This document shows positions 37,231-47,209 of a stretch of 64,000 nucleotides of DNA, in pieces (within the stretch, counting starts at the first letter, position 1; each line of letters begins with the position of its first letter). A program made the translations under genes and the position numbers. Under the pieces are notes generated by a model. It was not told the DNA's origin. It made no database searches and saw nothing but the letters and a program-made list of their open reading frames with translations. Origin of the DNA: Tardiphaga sp. (GTDB taxonomy: Bacteria; Pseudomonadota; Alphaproteobacteria; Rhizobiales; Xanthobacteraceae); NCBI GenBank assembly GCA_030147505.1, contig JASBVG010000031.1, forward strand, positions 1 through 64,000. The letters run 5' to 3'.

Positions 37231-37408
37231 CGGATTGAGCAATGTTGATCGAGGGCGGCGCTTGGCGTCGCCCTTTGTCGTTTCCGGTTGCGCTGATTGG
37301 CACAACATCTAAGACTGGCCGACGACAGCGCGCGGACACTCCGGTGGAACTCACGCGTCTGTGCCGCGATCCACAGATCGCCTTCGTTCAGAGCCGGTGT
37401 GGGTAGTT

Positions 37409-38605
37409 TCAGTGGACGTCTCAGACAAGCCCAAGGTCGCAGCACTGCATCCGAACGAAACCGAACGGCTGAAGGCGCTGCGGTCCTATGGCATCCTCGA
37501 TACGGGCACCGAGCCCTCGTTCGACGACATTACCAAGATCGCCAGCTATGTCTGCCAGACGCCGATTTCGATCATCAGCCTGGTCGATGACGGTCGGCAA
37601 TGGTTCAAGTCGGAGATCGGGCTCGGCGTGCGTCAGACGCCGATGGAGCAATCGATCTGCGCGCACGCGATTCTCGAACACAGTTTTCTCGAAGTCGAGG
37701 ACGTCACCAAGGACGCCCGTTTCAACTGCAATCCGTTGGTGACCGGCGAACCGCACGTCCGCTTCTATGCAGGCGCATTGCTGCGCACGCCGGATGGTCT
37801 GCCGCTCGGCACAGTCTGCGTGCTCGACGACAAGCCCCGCGTGCTCTCGCCTGAACAGCGTGAAGTGCTCTCAGCCCTTGCCCGCCAGGTGATGGCGCAA
37901 ATGGAATTCCGCCGCGCGCTGGTGCTCGCCGACCGACTCCAGCGCAATATCAGCCGCCTGATGGCGGTGGCCGGTCACGATCTCAAGCAGCCGCTGCAGG
38001 TGATGGTAATGGCCATCGACCGCATCCGCAACAAGCTGACCGACGAAAAGGATCGCGAGCGGCTTGGCTACGCCATCGATGCCGGCATGCGGATGGCGGA
38101 AGAACTCGACCGCCTCGCCGAGACATCCGTGCTAGGCGCCGGCCTTGGCGCACCGAGCCTGCACGCTTTTCCGCTTCAGGACGTTTTCGACTCCATCCTC
38201 GTTAACTGGCGCCTGCACGCCGAAGCCAAGGGGCTCGACCTCACCGTTTTGCCCAGCAAAGCGCAGATCGTCAGCGATCCCGGCATGCTGCGCGCGATCC
38301 TCGGCAACCTCGTCGGCAATGCGATCAAATATACCGATCACGGCCGCGTGCTGGTCGGCAGCCGCAAGCGCGACAACGCCGTGAGCATCGAGGTGCTGGA
38401 TACCGGATCGGGCATCCCGAGCGAACAGCTCTCATCGATCTTCGAAGCGTTCCATCAGATCAATCCCGACAGCGAAGGCCTCGGCCTCGGCCTGTCCATC
38501 GTCCGCCGAACGGCGGAAGCACTGGGACACGAGATCGCATTGAAATCCGACCTCGCGCGCGGTTCGCATTTCACCGTCAAGGTACCGCTGGCGGCATCGA
38601 CGTAG
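37409..38605 (+). CDS. GAF-domain sensor histidine kinase
   Basis: A 398-residue soluble kinase. The N-terminal GAF domain (about 15-165) has the NETERLKALRSYGILDTG and RQWFKSEIG pattern of small-molecule or bilin-independent GAFs. The kinase part has the phosphorylated His190 in VAGHDLKQPLQVMVMAIDR and the HATPase boxes LGNLVGNAIKYTDHG, DTGSGIP and GLGLGLSIV. No partner regulator is adjacent. The start is uncertain: GTG 37409 gives the family-like N-terminus, GTG 37361 or 37394 are alternatives. Confidence 0.85.
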   Translation, partial: SVDVSDKPKVAALHPNETERLKALRSYGILDTGTEPSFDDITKIASYVCQTPISIISLVDDGRQWFKSEIGLGVRQTPMEQSICAHAILEHSFLEVEDVTKDARFNCNPLVTGEPHVRFYAGALLRTPDGLPLGTVCVLDDKPRVLSPEQREVLSALARQVMAQMEFRRALVLADRLQRNISRLMAVAGHDLKQPLQVMVMAIDRIRNKLTDEKDRERLGYAIDAGMRMAEELDRLAETSVLGAGLGAPSLHAFPLQDVFDSILVNWRLHAEAKGLDLTVLPSKAQIVSDPGMLRAILGNLVGNAIKYTDHGRVLVGSRKRDNAVSIEVLDTGSGIPSEQLSSIFEAFHQINPDSEGLGLGLSIVRRTAEALGHEIALKSDLARGSHFTVKVPLAAST

Positions 38606-38621
38606 TGAGCTGAATCCGTTT

Positions 38622-38658
38622 ATATGGGGCGATTATCATAGTGATAACCGCTCCATAT
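38622..38658. terminator. Imperfect long hairpin between convergent genes
   Basis: ATATGGGGCGATTATCA pairs with TGATAACCGCTCCATAT over 17 positions with two mismatches and a 3-base loop. It lies between the kinase gene and the convergent EamA gene. There is no T-run, so it could be a terminator, a protein site or a repeat remnant. Confidence 0.45.
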
Positions 38659-38698
38659 TCGATCAGCACCTCCGCGTGTTGTCACTGCCAGCGAGCAC

Positions 38699-39598
38699 CT
38701 AGCTCTTCGTCGCCAGCGCCACGCCTGCGAGTGTGAAACTGAGTGCTGCGATCTGCACGATGCCGAGCGGCTCGTCCAGCATGAAGGACGATCCGACGAC
38801 GCCGATCACCGGCACGGCCATGGTGCCGATCGCCGCGACCGAGGCTGGCAACAAGGTCAGCGCCGCGAACCAGCAGACATAAGCGAGGCAGAAGCCGATC
38901 AGCCCGACATAAGCGAAGGTGACCCAGCCGATGTAAGTCAGCGGCTGCGGATGCGGCGCCTCGAACACGAGGCCGATCAGCAGCACCGGAAAACTGCCAA
39001 GCACGATCTGCCAGCCGGCCGATGCGAGCAGCGGCATCTGGAGCGGATATTTCTTGCCCAGCACCGTGCCGCCGGCAAAGCCGAAGGCGCCGGTGATGGC
39101 CATGACGAGGCCGAGCAGTTTTTCCTGCGTGATGTGGACGCCATCGCCAGCCATCAGCGCGGCGATGCCGGCAAAGGCCATGAGCATCGCCACGATGCGC
39201 CGGAACGAGAGATGCTCGCCAAGGATCTGCCAGGCCAGCACGGCCGCCCAGATCGGCATCGTATAGGCGATGACAGCGGCTTCGCCGGCTGGCAGCCAGA
39301 GCAGCGCCAGGCTCATCAGCGCCATCCAGCCGAACACATTGAGCAGCGCCAGCACGGTCAGGCGCCCCCACTGTCCCGCCGGGACGCGCAGGCTCTCGCC
39401 GCGCACCAGCGCGAGCGCAGCTAGCACCAAACCGCCAATCACGCCGGCAGCGCCGCGGCCGGTCAGCGGCGGCCATTCCGTGAGCATGAGCTTGGTCATC
39501 GGCCAGTTGAAGCCCCACCCGATCGAGGTGACGACGAGAAACAGGAGACCGAGCGACGCGAATCGCGGGCGCGAATCTGTGGAGTTCTGGGCAGACAT
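38699..39598 (-). CDS. EamA/DMT-family transporter
   Basis: A 299-residue membrane protein with ten predicted helices in two EamA repeats (first half from about residue 12, second from about 157). The family signature lies in the loop around TSIGWGFNWPMTKLML and at the ends of each half (PIWAAVLAWQILGEHLSFRR, VPVIGVVGSSFMLDEPLG). It exports or imports a small metabolite; the substrate is unknown. ATG 39598 follows GGAAAT; the frame open from 39694 has no support. Confidence 0.88.
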   Translation of the reverse strand: MSAQNSTDSRPRFASLGLLFLVVTSIGWGFNWPMTKLMLTEWPPLTGRGAAGVIGGLVLAALALVRGESLRVPAGQWGRLTVLALLNVFGWMALMSLALLWLPAGEAAVIAYTMPIWAAVLAWQILGEHLSFRRIVAMLMAFAGIAALMAGDGVHITQEKLLGLVMAITGAFGFAGGTVLGKKYPLQMPLLASAGWQIVLGSFPVLLIGLVFEAPHPQPLTYIGWVTFAYVGLIGFCLAYVCWFAALTLLPASVAAIGTMAVPVIGVVGSSFMLDEPLGIVQIAALSFTLAGVALATKS

Positions 39599-40339
39599 GA
39601 AGGGCATTTCCGGCGGGGATTCGGCGTCACCATGCGCGCATTTATGGGTTCCGACCACCGCCAGTCGTGGGAACCGCCTATCCGGCTGCCGCAAGCCTGT
39701 GGGTCATCGCAATGCAATGCCGAAATGCAACACTCAGCCTGCCTGTGAACAGCGGGCATGGAGCCTTATGCCGACACATTGCAAAAAATTTTCGGCTTTG
39801 GATTCCATGAGGACTCACCGATAGTTGGCACCGATCAGGGCGTGGCTCAGCCCCCTGGTTATCCACCCTTTCCACCATATTTAGTATTTGATTCAGGAAC
39901 CGTCACTAATCCTTGACGGAGAAGATCGGTTTGGCCTAGTTTTCGATTGTTCGGCGCGAGCAGTCTTTCGTCCCGCCGGACGCTCCCAAAACGGGTCCCA
40001 GACTGATCGCTTCGTCGCTCCAGCAGGCCGACGGGGATCGGGGAACCGTGCCCTGAAAACCAGAGCTTCGGAGCAGCAAAAAGAGCCGGAAAAACCGGCT
40101 CGAACCACGCGTTGAGGCGTTAGGATCGGGCGGCAACGCTTGGTCCGGGAAGCATGAACCCGGCAGTTCCGGGCGGCCGAAAATGGCCTTTGCATGCTCC
40201 AGAACAGAGACAAAAGGACCGGTTTCACCGGGAAATCCTGCGGCAATCTTGAGGCAGCCTTGCGGCAACCTTGAGACCGTAAACAGAAATCACCGACCCA
40301 CCAGATGTGGTGTCGGGCGCAAGACGGGGCACGACGACG
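39599..40339. other. Long non-coding stretch upstream of nrdJ
   Basis: About 740 bases between the EamA gene start and nrdJ. I see a perfect 7-bp hairpin at 40083-40101 and several short GC-rich dyads, but no convincing gene, no B12-box of a cobalamin riboswitch and no NrdR box. The part from about 39,890 on probably holds the nrdJ promoter and a long leader. Confidence 0.45.
40083..40101. repeat. Hairpin in the nrdJ upstream region
   Basis: GAGCCGG and CCGGCTC form a 7-bp stem around AAAAA, about 240 bases before the nrdJ start. No T-run follows on the plus strand. Confidence 0.4.
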
Positions 40340-43300
40340 ATGCAGATCACACGCCGCTACACCACCGAAGGACAGTCGCCCTATGCCGGGATCGACTTCC
40401 GGCTGACCACCTCCGAAATCCGCAACCCGGATGGCTCGGTCGTGTTCAAGGCCGACAATGTCGAGGTCCCGGAGTCGTGGTCGCAGGTTGCGTCCGACGT
40501 GCTTGCGCAGAAGTATTTCCGCAAGGCCGGTGTGGCCGCTCGCCTGAAGAAGGTCGAGGAAGAGACCGTGCCGTCATGGCTGTGGCGCTCGGTGCCCGAC
40601 ACCGATGCCCTCAACACCCTGCCCGAGAATGAGCGCTTCATCGGCGAGCTCTCGGCCAAGCAGGTGTTCGATCGCCTCGCCGGCTGCTGGACCTATTGGG
40701 GCTGGAAGGGCGGCTACTTCACCTCCGAGACCGACGCCCACGCTTTCCATGACGAGCTGCGCTACATGCTCGCCAAGCAGATGGTCGCGCCAAACTCGCC
40801 ACAGTGGTTCAACACCGGCCTGCACTGGGCTTACGGCGTCGATGGTCCCGGCCAGGGCCACTATTATGTGGACTGGAAGACCGGCAAGCTCACCAAGTCG
40901 AAGTCGTCCTACGAACATCCGCAGCCGCATGCCTGCTTCATCCAGGGCGTCGAGGACGATCTGGTCAATGAAGGCGGCATCATGGACCTGTGGGTGCGTG
41001 AAGCCCGTCTGTTCAAGTATGGCTCCGGCACCGGCTCCAACTTCTCGCGCCTGCGCGGCGAAGGCGAGAAGCTCTCGGGTGGCGGTCGCTCGTCGGGCCT
41101 CATGAGCTTCCTCAAAATCGGCGACCGCGCCGCTGGCGCCATCAAGTCGGGCGGCACCACGCGCCGCGCGGCGAAGATGGTGGTGGTCGATGCCGATCAT
41201 CCGGATATCGAGACCTATATCGACTGGAAGGTGAAGGAAGAGCAGAAGGTCGCCGCCCTCGTCACCGGTTCGAAGATGAACCAGAAGCACCTCAAGGCCA
41301 TCATGAAGGCCTGCGTGAATTGCCAGGGTTCGGGCGACGACTGCTTCGATCCCGAGAAGAACCCGGCTTTGCGCCGCGAGATCAAGCTCGCGCGCCGCTC
41401 GCTGGTCTCGGACAACATGATCAAGCGCGTCATCCAGTTCGCCAAGCAGGGCTACAAGGACATCCAGTTCGACATCTACGACACCGACTGGGATAGCGAA
41501 GCCTATCTCACCGTCGCCGGCCAGAACTCGAACAATTCGGTCTCGCTGAAGGACGACTTCCTGCGCGCCGTCGAAACCGACGGCAACTGGGATCTGATCG
41601 GCCGCACCAACGGCAAGGTCACCAAGACCATCAAGGCCCGCGACCTCTGGGAGAAGATCGGCCACGCCGCCTGGGCTTCGGCCGATCCCGGCCTGCACTT
41701 CAACACCACCATGAACGACTGGCACACCTGCAAGTCGTCGGGCGATATCCGCGCGTCCAATCCGTGCTCGGAATACATGTTCCTGGACGACACGGCGTGC
41801 AACCTCGCCTCCGCCAACCTGCTCACCTTCTACGACACTGCCTCCAAGCGTTTCGACATCGAAGCCTATGAGCATCTGTGCCGTCTCTGGACCGTGGTGC
41901 TCGAAATCTCGGTGATGATGGCCCAGTTCCCGTCGAAGCCGATCGCGGAGCTGTCCTACGAATTCCGCACCCTCGGCCTCGGCTATGCCAATATCGGCGG
42001 CCTGCTGATGACCATGGGCCTGCCCTATGACTCGAAGGAAGGTCGCGCGCTGTGCGGCGCCCTCACCGCGGTCATGACCGGCGTGGCTTATGCGACCTCG
42101 GCCGAAATGGCCGGCGAACTCGGCCCGTTCCCGGGCTACAAGAAGAACGCCGCGCATATGCTGCGCGTCATCCGCAACCATCGCCGTGCCGCCCATGGCG
42201 ACACCCATGGCTATGAGAAGCTCGCCGTCGATCCGGTCGCGCTCGACCATGCCTCTTGCCCGCAGTCCGACATCGTCACCCGCGCCAAGCTGGCCTGGGA
42301 CCGCGCGCTCGAACTCGGCGAGACCAACGGCTATCGCAACGCCCAGACCACCGTGGTCGCCCCCACCGGCACCATTGGTCTCGTCATGGATTGCGACACC
42401 ACCGGCATCGAGCCTGATTTCGCGCTGGTGAAGTTCAAGAAGCTCGCCGGTGGCGGCTACTGGAAGATCATCAACCGCGCCGTCCCGGCCGCCCTCCGCG
42501 TGCTCGGCTATCGCGAAAGCGAGATCGCCGAGATCGAGGCCTATGCCGTCGGTCACGGTTCGCTGTCCAACGCGCCGGGCATCAATGCCTCGACGCTGAA
42601 GGCCAAGGGCTTTACCGATGAAGCGCTCGCCAAGGTCGAGAAGGCCCTGCCGACCGCCTTCGACATCAAGTTCGCCTTCAACAAGTGGACCTTTGGCGAA
42701 GACTTCCTCCGCGACACGCTGAAGATCGAAGCCGAAGCCATCGCGGCGCCGGGTTTTGACCTGCTCGCTGCCCTCGGCTTCACCAAGCGCGAGATCGAAG
42801 CTGCCAACGTGCACATCTGCGGCGCGATGACGGTGGAAGGTGCCCCGCATCTGAAGGCCGAACATTACGCCGTGTTCGACTGTGCGAACCCGTGCGGCAA
42901 GATCGGCAAGCGCTATCTCTCGGTGGAAAGCCACATCCGCATGATGGCGGCGTCGCAGCCCTTCATCTCGGGTGCGATCTCCAAGACCATCAACATGCCG
43001 AACGACGCCACGGTGGAGGACTGCAAGTCCGCCTACCTCCTGTCCTGGAAGCTGGCGCTGAAGGCCAACGCGCTCTATCGCGATGGCTCAAAACTGTCGC
43101 AGCCGCTCAACTCGCAGCTCATCAGCGATGAGGACGAGGAAGAGGATGCCATCGAGACCCTGATGGAGAAGCCGATGGCGGCCCGCACCGCCGCGATCTC
43201 CGAGAAGGTTGTCGAGCGCCTGGTCGAGCGTATCGTTGTCATGCGCGAGCGTGAAAAAATGCCGGACCGCCGCAAGGGCTACACCCAGAAGGCCGTGGTC

Positions 43301-44086
43301 GGTGGCCACAAGGTCTATCTGCGCACCGGCGAATATGATGACGGCCGCCTCGGCGAAATTTTTATCGACATGCACAAGGAAGGCGCAGCGCTCCGCTCCT
43401 TCATCAACAATTTCGCCATCGCCGTTTCCCTCGGTCTGCAGTACGGCGTACCGCTGGAAGAATATGTCGACGCCTTCACCTTCACCCGCTTCGAACCCGC
43501 GGGCCCGGTGCAGGGCAACGACTCGATCAAGTTCGCGACCTCGATCCTCGACTACGTGTTCCGCGAACTCGCGGTCTCCTACATGTCGCGTTTCGATCTC
43601 GGCCATGTCGATCTCTCCGAAACCGGCTTCGATGCGCTGGGCAAGGGCGAGGAAGAAGGCAAGGCGCCGGATGAAGCGAGCAAATATGTCTCGCGCGGCC
43701 TGACGCGTTCGCGCACCGACAATCTCGTCGTCATGCGCGGCGGCGCCACCGCCGTCTCGTCGAACAATGACAGCGCCCCCGCCGGCGGCAGCCGCGTCAC
43801 CGCCTTTGCCGGTGGCCGCACCGGCGACAATGTCGAAGGCGCCGTGGCGCTGAAGACTGCCGAGCCGACGGTTGCACTCTCGCCGACCGAAAAGCTCGAG
43901 GCGCAGGCCTGGAGCAAGGCCGGCACGGCTGCGGCGACTGCACCCACCAAGGCGGAGCGCCGCGCAGAAGCCAAGGCCAAGGGCTATGAAGGCGACATGT
44001 GCGGCGAGTGCTCGAACTTCACGCTGGTGCGGAATGGCACGTGTATGAAGTGCGATACGTGTGGCTCGACGACAGGCTGCTCTTAA
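40340..44086 (+). CDS. nrdJ: Vitamin B12-dependent ribonucleotide reductase
   Basis: This class II enzyme makes deoxyribonucleotides using adenosylcobalamin. The 1248 residues are normal for the long rhizobial type. Visible landmarks are [65 protein letters not shown] and [21 protein letters not shown]. The C-terminal zinc-ribbon-like tail with CGEC...[13 protein letters not shown] supplies the redox cysteines. ATG 40340 was chosen over the frame from 40307. A terminator lies about 135 bases after the stop. Confidence 0.95.
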   Translation: MQITRRYTTEGQSPYAGIDFRLTTSEIRNPDGSVVFKADNVEVPESWSQVASDVLAQKYFRKAGVAARLKKVEEETVPSWLWRSVPDTDALNTLPENERFIGELSAKQVFDRLAGCWTYWGWKGGYFTSETDAHAFHDELRYMLAKQMVAPNSPQWFNTGLHWAYGVDGPGQGHYYVDWKTGKLTKSKSSYEHPQPHACFIQGVEDDLVNEGGIMDLWVREARLFKYGSGTGSNFSRLRGEGEKLSGGGRSSGLMSFLKIGDRAAGAIKSGGTTRRAAKMVVVDADHPDIETYIDWKVKEEQKVAALVTGSKMNQKHLKAIMKACVNCQGSGDDCFDPEKNPALRREIKLARRSLVSDNMIKRVIQFAKQGYKDIQFDIYDTDWDSEAYLTVAGQNSNNSVSLKDDFLRAVETDGNWDLIGRTNGKVTKTIKARDLWEKIGHAAWASADPGLHFNTTMNDWHTCKSSGDIRASNPCSEYMFLDDTACNLASANLLTFYDTASKRFDIEAYEHLCRLWTVVLEISVMMAQFPSKPIAELSYEFRTLGLGYANIGGLLMTMGLPYDSKEGRALCGALTAVMTGVAYATSAEMAGELGPFPGYKKNAAHMLRVIRNHRRAAHGDTHGYEKLAVDPVALDHASCPQSDIVTRAKLAWDRALELGETNGYRNAQTTVVAPTGTIGLVMDCDTTGIEPDFALVKFKKLAGGGYWKIINRAVPAALRVLGYRESEIAEIEAYAVGHGSLSNAPGINASTLKAKGFTDEALAKVEKALPTAFDIKFAFNKWTFGEDFLRDTLKIEAEAIAAPGFDLLAALGFTKREIEAANVHICGAMTVEGAPHLKAEHYAVFDCANPCGKIGKRYLSVESHIRMMAASQPFISGAISKTINMPNDATVEDCKSAYLLSWKLALKANALYRDGSKLSQPLNSQLISDEDEEEDAIETLMEKPMAARTAAISEKVVERLVERIVVMREREKMPDRRKGYTQKAVVGGHKVYLRTGEYDDGRLGEIFIDMHKEGAALRSFINNFAIAVSLGLQYGVPLEEYVDAFTFTRFEPAGPVQGNDSIKFATSILDYVFRELAVSYMSRFDLGHVDLSETGFDALGKGEEEGKAPDEASKYVSRGLTRSRTDNLVVMRGGATAVSSNNDSAPAGGSRVTAFAGGRTGDNVEGAVALKTAEPTVALSPTEKLEAQAWSKAGTAAATAPTKAERRAEAKAKGYEGDMCGECSNFTLVRNGTCMKCDTCGSTTGCS

Positions 44087-44221
44087 TACCAAAGCAAGAC
44101 TGTGGGGTCGGCATAAATTGTCCGCCCCGCATACTTTTCTGTCCGCGTTTGACAGTCTCGGGTGACCTTTACGTGGACGTCCTTTTCTCCGGACCTCGCG
44201 TACTCCCCAACTTCGTATCCC

Positions 44222-44250
44222 AAGCCCCGCTTAGCAGCGGGGCTTTCGTT
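44222..44250 (+). terminator. Intrinsic terminator downstream of nrdJ
   Basis: AAGCCCCGCT and AGCGGGGCTT form a perfect 10-bp stem with loop TAGC followed by TCGTTT. It marks the end of the core segment; the genes to the right have an accessory character. Confidence 0.85.
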
Positions 44251-44289
44251 TGATCTGGCTGCCTCGAATCACGAGAAAGGGCGGGAACG

Positions 44290-44988
44290 ATGGATATTTA
44301 TGTGCCTCACCACGAGCGGGCGGCGCTTTCTGCTGTCGATCTCGGCGAGCTGGACGAACTTCTCGAAAAGGCGGTCGAAGAAGGACGATCGGGGTGTCTC
44401 AACAAGCTGAAACTTGGTTCCTGCGGCAGCTACGTCGCCAGCCGCTTGCTCGCTTTCGAACGGGCGCTATCGAGCCACCGCGAAGCCAGATCATCACAAA
44501 AACGGGACCAGACCGCCAGCTATCTGCGTAGCGTCAAACATGAGCTGAGCTTCAGTGTGCGATCCATGCAACGACGCATCGAAGAGGAAATGCAGGATGA
44601 AGACGTCTTCTACGTCCAAGGCGAATTGACGCCTCCTTACCGCTTCGGCCAGAGGCTCACCGCCACAGTTAGTTTCCGGTGGCGGAAGACGGCCGACGAC
44701 GATTGGAAACGCGGAAGCGTCACGTTCACTCACGACGTAGATCCGTTCGCGAGGCATCGACTTCTCGCTCCAGAACGCAAGCTCAGCGCGCGCAAGCAGC
44801 AGGAGGAAGAGCAGAGGCATCTGTCCGATACCTGGGAACACCTAATGAGAGGTGCGCTCTATTCAGTAAGAGATTACTTCAAGGACGGCGGCGATGGCGG
44901 GGCCATCCCCGCATCTTTCGCTGCCAAAACCGACGATAGTGGGTACCTCAACAATCACAGCACCGTATTCTGGACAAAGAAAACCTAG
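44290..44988 (+). CDS. Hypothetical protein at the left edge of the accessory region
   Basis: A 232-residue soluble protein starting MDIYVPHHERAALSAVDLGE. I recognise no family. It has a helical N-terminal half (DELLEKAVEEGRSGCLNKL, charged helix SVRSMQRRIEEEMQDE) and a beta-rich middle (YVQGELTPPYRFGQRLTATVSFRW, SVTFTHDVDPF). A ribosome site (AGGGCGGGAA) precedes the start. It is convergent with the transposase-like gene, only 21 bases apart, and may belong to the same mobile segment. Confidence 0.6.
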   Translation: MDIYVPHHERAALSAVDLGELDELLEKAVEEGRSGCLNKLKLGSCGSYVASRLLAFERALSSHREARSSQKRDQTASYLRSVKHELSFSVRSMQRRIEEEMQDEDVFYVQGELTPPYRFGQRLTATVSFRWRKTADDDWKRGSVTFTHDVDPFARHRLLAPERKLSARKQQEEEQRHLSDTWEHLMRGALYSVRDYFKDGGDGGAIPASFAAKTDDSGYLNNHSTVFWTKKT

Positions 44989-45009
44989 CATTTTCGTGCG
45001 CACACTATC

Positions 45010-46803
45010 TTAACCGCGCTCTGCGACAATGCCCGCCCACCTCGCGGGCCAACTCCTGAGACGTTCCAGCGATTTGATGCGACAGGGCTCGCACATCCTA
45101 ACCATATACGGTCTAGCCCGGCTCATGAGCTCATTCGGCACCGAAAAAGTGGCCGAAGTCTCGCGCCGGCCGAACTCGTTCCGGCAGCTATGACAGCGGT
45201 CGAAACCGTTCGGAGCGCTGAGTTCGGCTTCCTGATCCCTGAGGCGCTGGCGTGCGAAGTCGAACGGTTCGTCCCGAAACCTCCTCTCGACGCCCTTCAA
45301 AGCTTCATGCAGATATAGGAGGTTCTGTCTCGGAACGCTCGTTCGGAAGGACCGCATCATCTCCCCCATAAATGCGTGAATCGCATCCACCAGAGGCTGC
45401 AAATCTGATCGCGTCTGTAGTGAAAGTCCCGATAGCCACCGATTGAGAGCAGCGTTGGCCGATATCACGGTGGTGCGCTCATAAATTTCGATGAATCGCT
45501 TCACGGCCATTTCGGCGGCAGCAACCCGGCTCGCGGTACCTTCACTCTTTTGCGCCCCCTCGACCACGCTTGCAGCCCGCCGAAATGTTTTCAGCACCTG
45601 TTCGGCCCGCTCCACGAAGCGGCTTTCATCTGCAATGGTGCTTGCGACGGGTCCAAAGATACTCCGCACCACTTTCTTGTGACGAGGGTCGAGGTCCATC
45701 GCGATGATCGATATCCTGTCCCGTCGGGTCAGTCGTTGCAATTTTTTGGACAGCGATCCGACACCAGCATCCGGCAGCACGTCCATCACGACGAGATTCC
45801 CTGCATCGACCAGGATGGTCCTTGGCTTACCCTCCAAAATAACAGTCGAGATCCGCAGCATGATTGGACGAGGGATGATCTTCTTCAGCCTCGCCAATTC
45901 GGGAAATCTTGCGTTCACGATCCCACCAACGGTCGTGTCGTCGATGCCGAGTTCCAACGCTATCTTTCTATTGCTGGCCTGACGAAGCAGCATGGTCATG
46001 ATGTGGTCCAAGGCCACTGCCGTAATGCTGTGATCCTCATCGATGTCAGGTACCTCTTCGAGGAAGGGGTGTCGGCATCTTCGGCATTTGTAGCGCTGTC
46101 TCATTGCCCGAACAGTCACTGGAATTGTCACTGGTGGATCGGCGTCTCGGCGGCGCGGATCGCTCGCTGGCAGCCCGCAGTAATCCGCAGGCCTGAAACC
46201 GTCGCGCACGCTTTGGCTGCGACATTTTGGGCACGTATGATCGGCGGCATCATCGAGACCTTCGATTTTCCTGCACTTCTCGAGAGCCCTCGCGGCTGCG
46301 GCTTCTGCCTCCCGGACACTTGCCCGCGCCTCTTTGTTCGCTGCAGCCTCCTCCTGCTCTGCTTCGGCTATGCTGGCTTTACAGATCTCTGCGGCAATGC
46401 GCGGAGCCGCCTTCCACCTGGCCAGGATTGCCTCCTCGCGTTCCAACACGGCTATCTTCTCGCGGACGCGCTTGCCGTCCGCTTTCTGAATCGAAGCGGC
46501 CTTGGCGACGCGCAACTCTTTTCTCGCTACATCCACGCTTTTGGCGGCGATTCTCCTGAATTTCCGCGCTTCTTTGAGAGAGGCCTCCAGGAGGTCCCGC
46601 GCGCTCCGCGTTGCAGCTTTCCTCCTTCGACTTGCCTGGCGGACGGCTTTGTCGGCCGCTATTCGCGCGGCTACCGCCGCCGATGCCGCGTCCTTTGCTC
46701 GAACCGCATACGGACCATCCCGCTGCACGACCAAAATTAGTCGATCAGCTTGGCCGATAACCTCCCTGATCCACCACCCCGTGACATCGACGCTGTGGTC
46801 CAT
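45010..46803 (-). CDS. ISL3-like transposase relative with long coiled-coil N-terminus
   Basis: A 597-residue protein. Residues about 35-185 form a long Ala/Lys/Arg/Glu coiled coil. A zinc ribbon follows (Cys191/Cys194 and Cys240/Cys243), then a helix-turn-helix (QASNRKIALELGIDDTTVGGIV, 275-296), then a segment resembling the DDE core of ISL3 transposases: TILVDAGNLVVMDVLPD (Asp333), IIAMDLDPRHKKVV (Asp370), FGPVASTIADESRFV (Asp392). A second CxxC pair lies near the C-terminus (CHSCRNE, CEPC). Ordinary ISL3 transposases have about 400-550 residues and no such coiled coil. I saw no terminal inverted repeats or target duplication, so it may be a domesticated or regulatory derivative. The ATG follows a G10 tract. 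Confidence 0.55.
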   Translation of the reverse strand: MDHSVDVTGWWIREVIGQADRLILVVQRDGPYAVRAKDAASAAVAARIAADKAVRQASRRRKAATRSARDLLEASLKEARKFRRIAAKSVDVARKELRVAKAASIQKADGKRVREKIAVLEREEAILARWKAAPRIAAEICKASIAEAEQEEAAANKEARASVREAEAAAARALEKCRKIEGLDDAADHTCPKCRSQSVRDGFRPADYCGLPASDPRRRDADPPVTIPVTVRAMRQRYKCRRCRHPFLEEVPDIDEDHSITAVALDHIMTMLLRQASNRKIALELGIDDTTVGGIVNARFPELARLKKIIPRPIMLRISTVILEGKPRTILVDAGNLVVMDVLPDAGVGSLSKKLQRLTRRDRISIIAMDLDPRHKKVVRSIFGPVASTIADESRFVERAEQVLKTFRRAASVVEGAQKSEGTASRVAAAEMAVKRFIEIYERTTVISANAALNRWLSGLSLQTRSDLQPLVDAIHAFMGEMMRSFRTSVPRQNLLYLHEALKGVERRFRDEPFDFARQRLRDQEAELSAPNGFDRCHSCRNEFGRRETSATFSVPNELMSRARPYMVRMCEPCRIKSLERLRSWPARWAGIVAERG

Positions 46804-46805
46804 CG

Positions 46806-46815
46806 CCCCCCCCCC
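46806..46815. repeat. Homopolymeric C10/G10 tract before the transposase-like start
   Basis: Ten consecutive C on the plus strand, i.e. ten G directly upstream of the ATG (46803) on the coding strand, in the place of the ribosome-binding site. An in-frame TTG lies upstream of the tract. Length changes in such tracts by slipped-strand mispairing alter translation in other bacteria. Confidence 0.7.
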
Positions 46816-46928
46816 AAACAAGGCACGATGTCGGCGATTCGACTTAATGGCTGACTACCGCCGAACTGATTTCATCTGCGCGTCCTACCCCTGACACATC
46901 GGGAAATCAGGTGGGCGGTAGCGACGCT

Positions 46929-47090
46929 TCAGCGTTTGTTGCCTTTGACAGCTAAGACCGGCACCGTTACCACCTGCCTTTTCTTCTCGTTGTCGGTACG
47001 TTTTGATGCTGTTTTGGCTTTCTCCGAAGCGCCCTCCCGTTTTCCCGATGCGCCAGACGAGACCGCCTCGTTCCTCCGAGTTCGCGACAT
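46929..47090 (-). CDS. Possible small basic protein
   Basis: A 53-residue Lys/Arg/Ser-rich frame starting MSRTRRNEAVSSGASGKREG and ending VVTVPVLAVKGNKR. It is disordered in character with no recognisable family and only a weak ribosome site. It could be a nucleic-acid-binding peptide or a chance frame. It is divergent from the HTH gene and precedes the transposase-like gene on the same strand. Confidence 0.25.
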   Translation of the reverse strand: MSRTRRNEAVSSGASGKREGASEKAKTASKRTDNEKKRQVVTVPVLAVKGNKR

Positions 47091-47209
47091 CAGATCTCGA
47101 GCCTTTGGCGTAGCGGCCGGCAAATTTCGATGCGCGGTGGAAAATTTCCTTCGTTCGTGTTTGCAACTTTCTGATCCTCGGAGTCGAATGCCGTCCAAGG
47201 AGATGATGG

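Larger units (their letters stand above)
46804..47209. other. Divergent intergenic region of the accessory segment
   Basis: About 405 bases between the transposase-like gene and the HTH gene. It holds the G10/C10 tract, a small possible leftward gene (46929-47090), and the short palindrome ACGCT-TC-AGCGT at 46924-46935. The promoter of the HTH gene must lie here. No repeat pair matching the far end of the transposase-like gene was found. Confidence 0.45.

Noticed and set aside
39855..39880. GTTATCCACCC as a DnaA box / origin
   Set aside because: A single partial match to TTATCCACA without neighbouring boxes, AT-rich unwinding region or origin-type genes.
39599..40339. Cobalamin riboswitch before nrdJ
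   Set aside because: No B12-box-like sequence was found by eye in the plus-strand leader.
40574..42934. 786-codon minus-strand frame opposite nrdJ
   Set aside because: Antisense shadow of NrdJ; composition typical of GC-rich reverse frames.
44087..44289. tRNA gene as integration site at the island edge
   Set aside because: No cloverleaf, anticodon arm or TTCGA arm could be found between nrdJ and the first accessory gene; only a terminator is present.
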